From Rheum nobile (taxonomy: Eukaryota > Streptophyta > Magnoliopsida > Caryophyllales > Polygonaceae): DNA of 64,000 bases. Shown piece by piece: positions 10,999 through 22,067 of the stretch. The position numbers were made by a program, and so were the translations under genes. The notes under the pieces were generated by a model that was not told where the DNA came from, ran no database searches, and was given only the letters and a program-made list of their open reading frames with translations. The DNA is taken from NCBI GenBank assembly GCA_027886185.1, contig WOAB01000211.1, forward strand, positions 3,820,001 to 3,884,000. The letters run 5' to 3'. Each line of letters starts with the position of its first letter. Position 1 is the stretch's first letter.

Positions 10999-11559
10999 TC
11001 TTGGGACCTAGGGCAGTCTAAGATCAACACGGCTGGGCAACTGAAGAACATGAACATAACCTCGAAAAAACGAAACCAATGAACCAAGAACATGAGTATA
11101 ACTATGCCAAGTTATACTTGAGTTCATACAAAAACTGAATTAGATTCTCACGAGCAAACACAAGAGCAAGAAGATGTTTTGGATATGAAAAACATAAGTA
11201 TAACTATGCCAAGTTATACTTGAGTTCAAATCTGATTTTTTATTGAAAGAGTTGAAGAGAATACGTAGGCAAAACTAGGGTTCAAAGACTTAGGAATTAA
11301 GCTAACATCATATCATAATAACAATTAAAACATAAAAAGCTATTAATATAAGTCCGGAATAAACTCAAAAAGAGAATCTAGGAAAACAACGTCATGCACG
11401 TGCGCCAAAGACGTATGACCAAAACTGTTTACTAAGAGGTGTTGCAGGTTTCCGCACGACCAGTGCCTATGGTGGTGCACCTGGTACACGATCTCAACTA
11501 GTAACTGGAAGCCATTGCACAGTCATTCATTTCTGGGGCACGACCCAAGAATAGTGTTT
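10999..11559 (-). other. AT-rich region with duplicated hairpin, possible LTR of G0
   Basis: Lies downstream of the minus-strand pol remnant G0 and may be its LTR, but lacks a recognisable partner. It holds two copies about 100 bp apart of a motif with arms AAGTATAACT and AGTTATACTT. Confidence 0.35.
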
Positions 11560-12262
11560 CGAGTCCATGTCTTGCATGTGTGCGAGCATTGTGATGAGAG
11601 GTGGATCATGAATGGTGTCCACGAGCCTAGCTTGAAGTGCACGTGTTGCCTCCTTGATCTTCATGGCTCTTGACCTTGTTTTAGGACTATGAAAAAGCAC
11701 TCAAATCAATCTGTCAACGTCTCTCGTAGTCATGGTTGGTCGTGAGTCATAACTCTCCCCTACTTGGCCTGGAATCATCATCCTCGTAGTCATCAGAAAT
11801 GTAGGGGGACAAATCAGCCACATTGAAGGTAGAATGAACATCATACTCGTCGGGGAGATCTAAGCCGTAAGCATTGTCGCCAATCCACTTCACAACCCGA
11901 AATGGACCATCTTCTCTAGGATCAAGCTTCGATTTCCTCTTGGTGGTAAACCTCTCCTTCCTCAAGTGCATCCACACCAAGTCTCCTTCTTCAAGATCAG
12001 CCGCTTCCGGCCCTTTTTAGCTTGGGCCTTGTATTGGTGTGCATGCATCTCAAGCTGCAAGTGAGTGTGCTTATGGAGCATCTTCACGAACTCACCTCCT
12101 CCTTAGCCTAAAAGCTCTCCTTGTTCTCTAATGGCAGAAGTGTCAAGTCCATGGGAGTGTGGGGATTGCGGCCATACACCACTTCAAATGGTATTATCTT
12201 GGTGGTTCTATGAATGGATCTATTATAAGAAAATTCCACAAAAGGCAAGCAATCTTATGAAC
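11560..12262 (-). pseudogene. Gypsy integrase C-terminal half, copy G0
   Basis: Reading leftwards from 12262: E-F-S-Y-N-R-S-I-H and P-F-E-V-V-Y-G-R-N-P from the end of the integrase core, then frames with many breaks. The open frame 11980-11747 has W-M-H-L-R-K-E-R-F, G-P-F-R-V-V and T-F-N-V-A-D-L-S-P-Y. Around 11690-11640 another frame gives T-R-S-R-A, the same C-terminal motif as in G1 and G2. The catalytic first part is missing because LINE sequence abuts at 12262. Same family as G1 and G2, opposite orientation. Confidence 0.8.
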
Positions 12263-13082
12263 GTCTGAGGTTAGATTTTATCATCACCTCCTTTATAGTC
12301 GGAGAGCGTCTTTTTCTTCCATGTTTTTGTCTTTTTGGAAATCCTTTCTTTCAGTGGGGCGAAGATAGCTTTTTTTTATCTCCCAAGCATTATTGGAAGA
12401 CCCCAATACTTCTCATACTTTGACACTTCTCTTACTCCCAAAATATATTGAATTCAGTTACTCTTTATTACATCTACATTTTGGCTCAAAACCATTTTTG
12501 ATTTTGCTAGGTTAACCTTTTGGCCAAATGCTTACTCATATGTAATAAGGAGCCTTCTGATTTCTCTTCCTTCCTCTTCAGTTGCTCTTTCAAATAGAAC
12601 ATAATCATCATCAAAGAAAAGGTGGGTCACCTCAAGATATTCTCGATATCTGGATGCCATTGATTTTCTTTTCTTGCTCCCATTTAGTAATCATACTTGA
12701 AAATTCTTCAGCATAAAGCAAAAAAAGGTAAGGGGACATGAGGTCACCTCGTCGAATACCTCTTGTAGGATAAAAGGTGTTAGATGGAATGCCATTGATT
12801 AAAAAATAGAAGAATACAAAAGATATACATTTCATGATGAGTTGAATCCACTCCTACTGAAAACCCATTATTCTCATACATTCTTCAATGTACATCCACT
12901 CAACTCAATCGAATGATTTGTACATGTCCAATCTTAGTGTCATATATTATTGTTTTCCCTTCTTCTTTCCTTTAGAATAGTAAAGGAGTTCATATGAAGC
13001 TATGTCACAGTCATTTGGGAACAAAATCACTTTGATTTGTATAGATAATCTTGTTTAAGCACTTCTTTAGCATGTTTGTTAT
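12263..13082 (-). pseudogene. LINE reverse transcriptase, downstream part
   Basis: Non-LTR retrotransposon reverse transcriptase on the minus strand. It contains F-V-P-K (near 13020), R-G-I-R-R-G-D-L-M-S-P-Y-L-F matching the plant LINE R-G-L-R-Q-G-D-P-L-S-P-Y motif (inside 12835-12632), and the catalytic box as F-D-D-D at 12604-12615, where F-A-D-D is usual. A K-E-V-M-I-K stretch lies near 12290. Stops and frameshifts are common. The array was inserted at 13082/13083: the frame continues on the far side at 42907. Confidence 0.85.
13078..13082. repeat. Target site duplication GTTAT, left of array
   Basis: GTTAT directly before TGTAACACCCCC of the first LTR. The same five bases follow the last LTR at 42907-42911. 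Confidence 0.95.
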
Positions 13083-13902
13083 TGTAACACCCCCAAATCT
13101 TAACCCATTTGGAAATGTATTACCGCCAGTGACCTCAATGTTCCTTACCGAGATCACCCAAGGCTTTACCGTTTAAATACAATTATGAGATACAAAGGAT
13201 ACAAAAGCATAACTTTATTCATATTAAAACAGGGGTTCCGGGATTACATCCCAATCCTGAATAGGATAAACACATAGTTTAAACAAAGTACAGCGGAAGT
13301 CTTTTAAATATATTACAAACAAGGATCTTGACCACAATGGTCATCTCCCAAGGATCTCAACCTGATCAAAAGAAATTATTAAAAACATCGAAAAACCATC
13401 GTTGACTCCATAGTCCTTCTAGTCTTCTCATCTACACTCTATCTGATGTGCCGAATCGAACGGATGACACCAGCCCACATGCAGAGAACAATTTCCGTGG
13501 GTTAGTCTAATGAAAGACTATGCAAGGGTATAAAGCAGAAGGTTCGAAGTAGTTGTATTAGGTTAGACTCATCGTTTCTCGAATAATAGCCGATAACGAT
13601 AATCAACCTTCATACTTCTACTGAAAACAACAAAAGGTATGCACAAGAGAAGATTCTGGAAGACTGAATTTTCCCAGAAATCGACTCAAAAGAAGACTCC
13701 AAAGGAATTGAGTCTTAAGGAAATATGATAAATCTGGAACGTTTAAAGGATCACACACAAGATTTAAAAAATGACTAGATGTTTCGGTTCACGACCAACC
13801 TCACCGCGTACAGCGAATCCAGATTGAAAAGAGAACGTACTCTGATCAAAGTCAAGACGAGCTTTCCTAGCTACACTATTTACTTAGCTGCACTACTCGC
13901 CA

Positions 13903-13950
13903 AAGGTATATTAATCTTGTGCACTCGGGCACTTTATCTTATTTAATTAT
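13903..13950 (-). promoter_or_regulatory. Conserved LTR block (LTR1 copy)
   Basis: About 48 bp centred on GTGCACTCGGGCAC, flanked by AT-rich ends. It is recognisable in every LTR of this group in the window (2740-2790, 60400-60445, 8368-8420 and all six array LTRs) although surrounding sequence varies widely. It lies in the transcribed R-U5 part; function unknown. Confidence 0.6.
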
Positions 13951-14009
13951 AAAACACACGCCACTGAAATACATTAATATTATTAAGAGCGGCTACAACG
14001 CTTTAAATC

Positions 14010-14265
14010 TCAGGGTGACCATTATGTCGACCCAAACTAAAACAACACACAAACACACACACACACGAGGCTTAATATTATTCCGAGAATAACGGAAGTT
14101 ATTATTACACAGGGTGACCTTACGTTCACCCAGATTACACTGCCACGGTGCTTACACTTTAATTTACAGGGTGACAGTTACGTCCACCCCAATTGCACTA
14201 GCTAGGTGCTTAATACACAGGGTGACAATTATGTTCACCCAATTGCGCTAGCAAGGCGCTTAAAC
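14010..14265 (-). repeat. Hairpin-repeat block in R-U5 of LTR1
   Basis: Four degenerate copies of CAGGGTGAC-N-TTAYGT-N-ACCC at 14011, 14110, 14167 and 14218. The arms GGGTGA and TCACCC are complementary in most copies. Interleaved short palindromes such as GCACTAGCTAGGTGC and GCGCTAGCAAGGCGC occur between them. The block is present in all six array LTRs. Confidence 0.75.
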
Positions 14266-15033
14266 ACTTCAGATCCTTAAAGGTGGATAAGAAGCATAGG
14301 TCATGACCCTTAAATTATTATTCGGAATTATTTCGAGGAATATTACGTTATAAAGAAACGACTAATCCTTACTTGGATTAGCGTTCCTACGAATATTAAG
14401 TTATAAAGAAATGACTAATCCTTACCTGGATTAGCGTTCCTACGAACACTCGTGCTAACTAAACAGTCTAACACAACAATTATTCACATTAAATCCATCC
14501 AGGCAAACGACTTAAACATAGAGATAATAGAAACGGCTAATCCTTACTTGGATTAGCTTTCCTATTAATCCATATGCTATTCTAGCATTAAGATTAATTT
14601 CACAACAATACCATCACGGTAATTATCACATATAATTGCGTTGTTCTAACAGATATACAACCTATTATAATATCATTATTACAGTTCTCCAAAACAGTTT
14701 ATACAACCATCTCCAGACAAACACAATAATCATTCCAAATTAATTACTCAGATAACTAACTGATAATTAATGTAAATATGGAACGATGAGCAAGAGCGAA
14801 CCACCACTTGCCTTAATCCGCAGATCTGGAACAAAGCTAGAGACAATGGGTTTCCGGACTCGACACAAGGACAGCTCCGACAGCACAGATTCCTTCGGGT
14901 CGACCCATAAAGAAACCCTGAGTTAGATCCGACATAAACTAGTACGAATTTAAGGACAAATGAAAGAAATCGAGAGGAACGACGCTCGAAAGACGACCAC
15001 CCAGGGCCGAGGCCAAAAGAGGCCACAACCCTC

Positions 15034-15660
15034 TGGCGGCGGTCGCCGCTGCTCTTGGCAGCGGGCGCCGCTGTTGGCGGTCGCCGCCATCAACACGGTG
15101 GGCGCCGCGATGAACACAGAAAACAGCACGGCGAGAACAAAACTCACAAACGACGATCGGATTGGCCTCTTTTAACCTTGCTTTGGATTCTAGGCGTTTG
15201 AGGGCCTCCAAGGCTTCACAATGGCACTGGAAACAACACCAAACAACACCCCGACGATCGCTTCGACAATTCCGGCGAGGCACCCAAACTCCGGCGAGAA
15301 GAATTTTGAGGATTGAGCTTCTAATTTGTGCTCCAATCCGATCCCCAAGTGCTCCAATTTATAGCCAAAGATCAGGGAACACAATGATGGCTATAGGGGA
15401 GACGTGGAGAGGCTAATTCGGCGTCGTCAGACGCTCGCCGGCGACCACAGGCCTACGCCCCCAGCTAGCTCACGGCGGGCGCCGCGCCTCCACAGTTTGC
15501 CGCTTTGCAAATACAACGGCGGCGGGCTAATGGCGGCGGTCGCCGCACTGTACGGCGGTCGCCGTTTCCTAGCCATGGTGCCCAGCTAGAAGACGAGGGG
15601 ATGGCTGCCTCGAGCCATGAACGGCGGTCGCCGCCGTACTTACGGCGGGCGCCGCCAGGT
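15034..15660 (-). repeat. GC-rich motif clusters around the LTR1 promoter
   Basis: At least nine copies of GGCGGTCGCCG or GCGGGCGCCG, four at 15034-15110 and five at 15474-15660, on either side of the TATA box. The two forms are intermixed. Sequence between clusters has ordinary composition. Confidence 0.8.
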
Positions 15661-15897
15661 CACCCTCCTCCGATTGGCTTTCGGATGACGTTGGCTTAAC
15701 CCGGGATAAAAATAATCATACACGAACGAGTATTAACTCCCAAAATACGTCGACTGTATATTATTTCACTTAAAAAAATATCACAGATATTGAGCACATT
15801 ATAGAATGTCTCAAACTCTCTGAATTAAATCTGACGTACAAAACGGGTGTTCGGGAAAATTCCCAAAATAACCTTACAAAAATACGGGATATCACAT

Positions 15898-15918
15898 CAC
15901 CTCCCCATTAAAAGAAGT
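15898..15918 (-). promoter_or_regulatory. Polypurine tract, unit 1
   Basis: On the minus strand a purine-rich tract with AATGGGGAGGTGA next to the LTR. Units 1 and 3 have AATGGGG; units 2, 4 and 5 have AAGGGGG. Confidence 0.8.
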
Positions 15919-16727
15919 TTCGATCCCGAAACTTGCATTAAGCCAATGAGGATCCTGCCTTAATACTAATCTGGATCCAATATCCTTAACCACTTCATCC
16001 TTGAAATGGATCACAAGAGATTTTACTCTTACTTCCTTAGGATATCATTCTGAAAATGATTCGCTCGTCTCAATACTTATAACACAACTCACTTATGAGA
16101 GATAGCTCTTAATCTCTCCGATCATAACTCCACAAGTTCATCCTTTATATCTTAAGAAATCTCGGAAGAACTCAGCATATGGGATACCGCTTACCACTTT
16201 ATTCCTTAGATGTAAATAGACAATTCTCTTTACTGAATCTTTAATGCATCTGGATCATTAACATATCCCGGTCTTCAACTGAAACCTTTCTTCTTAACAC
16301 AACAACTCTTACAACTTATTCTTCCTCAAAGAGTTGTACCCAGTCTTATAGATGACATACTCTATGTATGAAGAAGAATCTTAGGAATGGATTTAGATTT
16401 AAACAACAGTAGAGTCGACCCTGTGATTAATCATATAGGGGACGAATATCTAAGTTGCCCACACTACTCTACCACCATAAGTCTGACAGTCTTTATCCTT
16501 ACTTGGCATAAGCTGTTCTCGACACTTACGAGGTTTCGTATGAACAACTAATTCGTAACGATAACGCATTCTGAAATTTCCAAAACAAGGAAACACTTCA
16601 TTATCATTCAAACCTTACATTACTGACAAAATTTGAAAAACCAGATCACGATACCATGGAGATTATCGACACACGTCGCTACTCCTTAATCTTAAAGAAA
16701 GACTTAACACAAATACAACTTAATGGA
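15919..16727 (-). other. Non-coding tail of unit 1, no pol
   Basis: About 810 bp between gag stop and PPT. Searched by eye on both strands for protease, RT and integrase motifs; none seen. Equivalent tails occur in all five units. Confidence 0.7.
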
Positions 16728-18047
16728 TCAGGGTTCTTCTTCGCTGGCTTGGCTCATTACAAAGAGTCTTTGCCCTTGGCCTGAAGACCCCATAGGCGCT
16801 TTGCCTTTATTACGGGCCATAGACTGCTCAGGAGCAGATACCTCTGGCCTTGGGTTCTGTCCACCGCCAACATTTGACGCCTGATAAGACTGCATTGGTC
16901 CCTGACCCTTCAGTATGCAGTGTGCTTTTATGTGGCCTTCTCTCCCACAATTATGACATACCCTCTTGTCCTTTTGGCAATTAAAATTTTTATGCCCAAC
17001 TTCACCACAGTTGTGGCACTGAATTACCCCGTTGCTCCAACCTGAGCCTCTGGCAGAGTCAGACTGAGTTGTCTCGGTCTTAGCACGACCAGACTTCTCA
17101 AACTTGGTAGGTGATGCCGGTCATTTGAACGAACCAACCTGGCGATCCTATTGCCCATCCTTTCCCTTAACTTGCTTCTCCCGTTTATGGGCAGATTGTT
17201 CCAGTGTGACTTCTGTCTTGTAGGCCGCATCCACATATTGTTCTAACGTAGAACATCCGTGACGCAACATTAGAGGCTTGATTTCTGGATTCATCCATCC
17301 ATGGAAGTACCAGATCTTTTGTTCTTCGCTTGACACCTCAGGTCCAGCGTATTGCAATAAGTGATTGAACTTAGCTGCGAGCTCATTCACCTTTAACCCA
17401 TCAGTCTTTGGGTACAGAAATTCCTTATGCTTCTCATCCCTCATAGCACGGGAAAAGAAACGGCCAGTCATCTTTGTTTTAAACATGCTCCAATTCAGCT
17501 CGGGATGATCTGTTAGACCGATGCTCTCCCACAATTCGCTAGCCACATCATTGACTTGAAGGGAGGCGATGTGCACTTTCTCAGCCTCAGTGCAATTAAT
17601 GTTCCGGAGCAACCGTTCCATATGCGAGAACCAATATGTCACCCTGACTGGTTCTCCACTACCGTCGTAGCTGTCAGGCCTCATTGAACTCACGGCTTTT
17701 AACGCTTGACCGTAAGTTCCTATGTTCCTGACAACATTGATCTGAGGTACTTGCTCCGCTGACTCCTCAACTTCAGGAATAGCCTGAGAAACTGGACCAC
17801 CTTGTGCTTGTGGTACGACTGGTCGCATAACATCTGTGATTGCTTGCATGACAATTCCTCGAATTGCCTCAACTGATGCAGCATCAAACATTATCGGTGC
17901 GTTGGGCTGATCTTGGTCATTGCCTCCTGGATTATTGTTGAAGATAGACTCACGCTCTCCTGTTGGGTCTGCAGCATTCCTCGTATTTGGTCTGGGGTCA
18001 TTACTCGGCCCAGCACCAGCACGGATAACGTTCCTTGTGTTCACCAT
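16728..18047 (-). pseudogene. Gag of array unit 1 (nonsense mutant)
   Basis: Gypsy Gag, which assembles the virus-like particle and binds element RNA. I start it at the ATG at 18047 (M-V-N-T-R-N); an upstream in-frame TTG is unlikely to be used. Order: acidic N-terminus (to about residue 100), retrotransposon gag core with Y-W-F-S-H-M-E-R-L and W-S-M-F-K-T-K-M, basic linker K-R-E-K-Q-V-K-G-K, then two C-x2-C-x4-H-x4-C zinc knuckles. Unit 1 keeps the last cysteine of knuckle 1. A CAG to TAG change at 17148-17150 (codon 300) cuts off the linker end and both knuckles. Otherwise the 439-codon frame can be followed to the stop at 16728. Confidence 0.92.
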
Positions 18048-18485
18048 CTGTTTACCGATCAAATTCCAAGGATTTTATCACATTAATATCATTCTGATAT
18101 ACTTATTGTAATAAAATCAACTTAGAATAGATCAACTTGGTAATTTCTATTGATGAACTCAAACCGAGTTACTAGGTTCTACAACCTTAACTCAAAGCGA
18201 GAGAACTGGGAATTCAAGCCTTATTGGGTATGGCGAAACCACCTTGGCTTCTCCCGGGTTCCTCGGAAGAGAACAGAATGCACCCATATCTTACGGGGCA
18301 ACGGGGAAGGAATTAGTCTTTCTAGATATAGAAGCAAGCTTACTATATCAGATTGTATAGAAGACATGACTATGAACGGTGTTTTCAAATTCTTTTCACT
18401 TTGAAAATTCAGAGTCCTTTGAAAACACTTTTTAATTAAAACGAGTAAATGGTTTTCAAATACCCAACCCATTTTAAAAACTTTC
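18048..18485 (-). other. Leader between PBS and gag, unit 1
   Basis: About 440 bp, AT-rich, with no long frame on the sense strand. Probably the 3' part of the untranslated leader containing the packaging signal, by position only. Confidence 0.5.
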
Positions 18486-18497
18486 GCTCTGATACCA
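18486..18497 (-). promoter_or_regulatory. Primer binding site, unit 1
   Basis: Reverse complement reads TGGTATCAGAGC, complementary to the 3' end of plant initiator tRNA-Met, four bases inside the upstream LTR. Standard for Tekay and many other plant LTR elements. Confidence 0.92.
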
Positions 18498-18501
18498 CAA
18501 C

Positions 18502-21305
18502 TGTAACACCCCCAAATCTTAACCCATTTGGAAAGGTATTACCGCCAGTGACCTCAGTGTTCCTTACCGAGATCACCCAAGGCTTTACCATTTAAATACA
18601 ATTATGAGATACAAAGGATACAAAAGCATAATTTTATTCATATTAAAACAGGGGTTCCGGGATTACATCCCAATCCCGAATAGGATAAACACAGAGTTTA
18701 AACAAAGTACAGTGGAAGTCTTTTAAATATATTACAAACAAGGATCTTGACCACAATGGTCATCTCCCAAGGATCTCAACCTGATTAAAAGAAACTATTA
18801 AAAACATCGAAAAACCATCGTTGACTCCATAGTCCTTCTAGTCTTCTCATCTACACTCTATCTGATGTGCCGAATCGAACAGATGACACCAGCCCACATG
18901 CAGAGAACAATTTCTGTGGGTTAGTCTAATAAAAGACTATGCAAGGGTATAAAGCAGAAGGTTCGAAGTAGTTATAATAGGTTAGACACATCGTTTCTCG
19001 AATAATAACCGATAACGATAATCAACCTTCATACTTCTACTGAAAACAACAAGAGGTATGCACAAGAGAAGATTCTGGAAGACTGAATCTTCACAGAAAT
19101 CGACTCGAAAGAAGACTCCAAAGGAATTGAGTCTTAAGGAAATATGACAAATCTGGAACGTTTAAAGGATCACACACAAGATTTAAAAACTGACTAGATG
19201 TTTCGGTTCATGACCAACCTCACCGCGTATAGCGAATCCAGATTGGAAAGAGAACGTACTCTGATCAAAGTCAAGACGAGCTTTCCTAGCTGCACTATTT
19301 ACTTAGCTACACTACTCGCCAAAGGTATATTAATCTTTTGCACTCGAGCACTTTATCTTATTTAATTATAAAACACACGCCACTGAAATACATTAATATT
19401 ATTAAGAGCGGCTATAACGCTTTAAATCTCAGGGTGACCATTATGTCGACCCAAACTAAAAGAACACACAAACACACACACACACGAGGCTTAATATTAT
19501 TCCGAGAACAACGGAAGTTATTATTACACAGGATGACCTTACGTTCACCCAGATTACACTACCACAGTGCTTACACTTTAATTTACAGGGTGACAGTTAC
19601 GTCCACCCCAATTGCACTAGCTAGGTGCTTAATACACAGGGTGACAATTATGTTCACCCAATTGCGCTAGCAAGGCGCTTAAACACTTCAGATCCTTAAA
19701 GGTGGATAGGAAGCATAGGTCATGACCCTTAAATTATTATTCGGAATTATTCCGAGGAATATTACGTTATAAAGAAACGACTAATCCTTACTTGGATTAG
19801 CGTTCCTACGAACATTAAGTTATAAAGAAACGACTAATCCTTACCTGGATTAACGTTCCTACGAACACTCGTGCTAACTAAACAGTCTAACACAACAATT
19901 ATTCACATTAAATCCATCCAGGCAAACGACTTAAACATAGAGATAATAGAAACGGCTAATCCTTACTTGGATTAGCTTTCCTATTAATCCACATGCTATT
20001 CTAGCATTAAGATTAATTTCACAACAATACCATCACGGTAATTATCACATTTAATTGCATTTTTCTAATAGATATACAACCTATTATAATATCATTATTA
20101 CAGTTCTCCAAAACAGTTTATAAAACCATTCCCAGACAAACACAATAATCATTCCAAATTAATTACTCAGATAACTAAATGATAATTAATGTAAATATGG
20201 AACGATGAGCAAGAGCGAACCGCCACTTGCCTTAATCCGCAGATTTGGAACAAAGCTAGAGACAACGGGTTTCCGAGCTCGACACAGGGACAGCTCCGAC
20301 AGTACAGATTCCTTCGGGTCGACCCATAAAGAAACCCTGAGTTAGATCCGACATAAACTAGTACGAATTTAAGGACAAACGAAAGAAATCGAGAGGAACG
20401 ACGCTCGAAAGACGACCACCCAGGACCGAGGCCAAAAGAGGCCACAACCCTCTGGCGGCGGTCGCCGCTGCTCTTGGCAGCGGGCGCCGCTGTTCATCAC
20501 GACGGTCGCCGCCATCAACACGGAGGGCGCCGCGATGAACCCAGAAAACAGCACGGCGAGAACAAAACTCACCAACGACGATCGGATTGGCCTCCTTTAG
20601 CCTTGCTTTGGATTCTAGGCGTTTGAGGGCCTCCAAGGCTTCACAATGGCACTGGAAACAACACCAAACAACACCCCGGCGATCGCTTCGACAATTCCGG
20701 TGAGGCACCCAAACTCCGGCGGAAGAATTTTGAGGATTGAGCTTCTGATTTGTGCTCCAATCCGATCCCCAAGTGCTCCAATTTATAGCCAAAGATCAGG
20801 GAACACAATATGGCTATAGGGGAGACGTGGAGAGGCTAATTCGGCATCGTCAGACGCTCGCCAGCGACCACAGGCCTACGCCCCCAGCAAGCTCACGACG
20901 GGCGTCGCGCCTCCATAGGTCGCCGCTTTGCAAATACAACGGCGGCGGTCGCCGCACTGTACGGCGGTCGCCGTTTCCTAGCCCTAGTGCCTAGCTAGAA
21001 GACGAGGGGACGACTGCCTCGAGCCATGAACGGCGGTCGCCGCCGTATTTACGGCGGGCGCCGCCAGGTCACCCTCCTCTGATTGGCTTTTGGATGACGT
21101 TGGCTTAACCCGGGATAAAAATAATCATACACGAACGAGTATTAACTCCCAAAATACGTCGACTGTATATTATTTCACTTAGAAAAATATTACAGATATT
21201 GAGCACATTACAGAATGTCTCAAACTCTCTAAATTAAATCCGACGTACAAAACGGGTGTTCGGGAAAATTCCCAAAATAACCTTACAGAAATACGGGGTA
21301 TCACA
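18502..21305 (-). repeat. Array LTR2
   Basis: 2804 bp, the shortest LTR. It lost about 16 bp in the upstream GC cluster (near 20940) and one base near 20810. It resembles LTR4 more than LTR1 or LTR3 at several sites (for example AATTCGGCATCG near 20840). Confidence 0.95.
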
Positions 21306-21326
21306 TCACCTCCCCCTTAAAAGAAG
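21306..21326 (-). promoter_or_regulatory. Polypurine tract, unit 2
   Basis: AAGGGGGAGGTGA on the minus strand, adjoining LTR2. Confidence 0.8.
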
Positions 21327-22067
21327 TTTCGATCCCGAAACTTGCATTAAGCCAATGAGGATCCTGCCTTAATACTAATCTGGATCCAATATCCTTAACC
21401 ACTTCATCCTTGAAATGGATCACAAGAGATTTTACTCTTACTTCCTTAGGATATCATTTTGAAAATGATTCGCTCGTCTCAATGCTTATAACACAACTCA
21501 CTTATGAGAGATAGCTCTTAATCTTTCCGCTTACCACTTTATTCCTTAGATGTAAATAGACAATTCTCTTTACTGAATCTTTAATGCATCTGGATCATTA
21601 ACATATCCCGGTCTTCAATTGAAACCTTTCTTCTTAACACAACAACTCTTACAACTTATTCTTCCTCAAAGAGTTGCACCCAGCCTTATAGATGACATAC
21701 TCTATGTATGAAGAAGAATCTTAGGAATGGATTTAGATTTAAACAACAGTAGAGTCGACCCTGTGATTAATCATATAGGGGACGAATATCTAAGTTGCCC
21801 ACACTACTCTACCACCATAAGTCCGACAGTCTTTATCCTTACTTGGCATAAGTTGTTCTCGACACTTATGAGGTTTCGTATGAACAACTAATTCGTAACG
21901 ATAACGCATTCTGAAATTTCTAAAACAAGAAAACACTTCATTATCATTCGAACCTTACATTACTGACAAAAGTTGAACAACCAGATCACGATACCATGGA
22001 GATTATCGACACACCTTGCTATTCCTTAATCTTAAAGAAAGACTTAACACAAATACAACTTAGTGGA

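Larger units (their letters stand above)
13083..15897 (-). repeat. Array LTR1 (downstream-most in transcription sense)
   Basis: 2815 bp, TGTAACACCCCC to GGGATATCACA on the plus strand. Conserved block at 13903-13950, hairpin repeats 14010-14265, CTAATCC/GGATTAG repeats 14345-14575, GC motif clusters 15034-15110 and 15474-15660, TATA box (reverse) about 15356-15363. It shares with LTR3 the variants CAATGGGTTTCCGGAC (15607 in LTR3 numbering +10000) and a longer A-run near 15770. Confidence 0.95.

Noticed and set aside
14939..15283. Repeated 114-144-codon frames in every array LTR
   Set aside because: They overlap the GC motif clusters and promoter, change frame content freely between copies and have low-complexity R/A-rich composition.
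17148..18062. Gag start at the in-frame TTG upstream (18062)
   Set aside because: The ATG five codons later begins M-V-N-T-R-N, a normal gypsy gag start, so 18047 was used.
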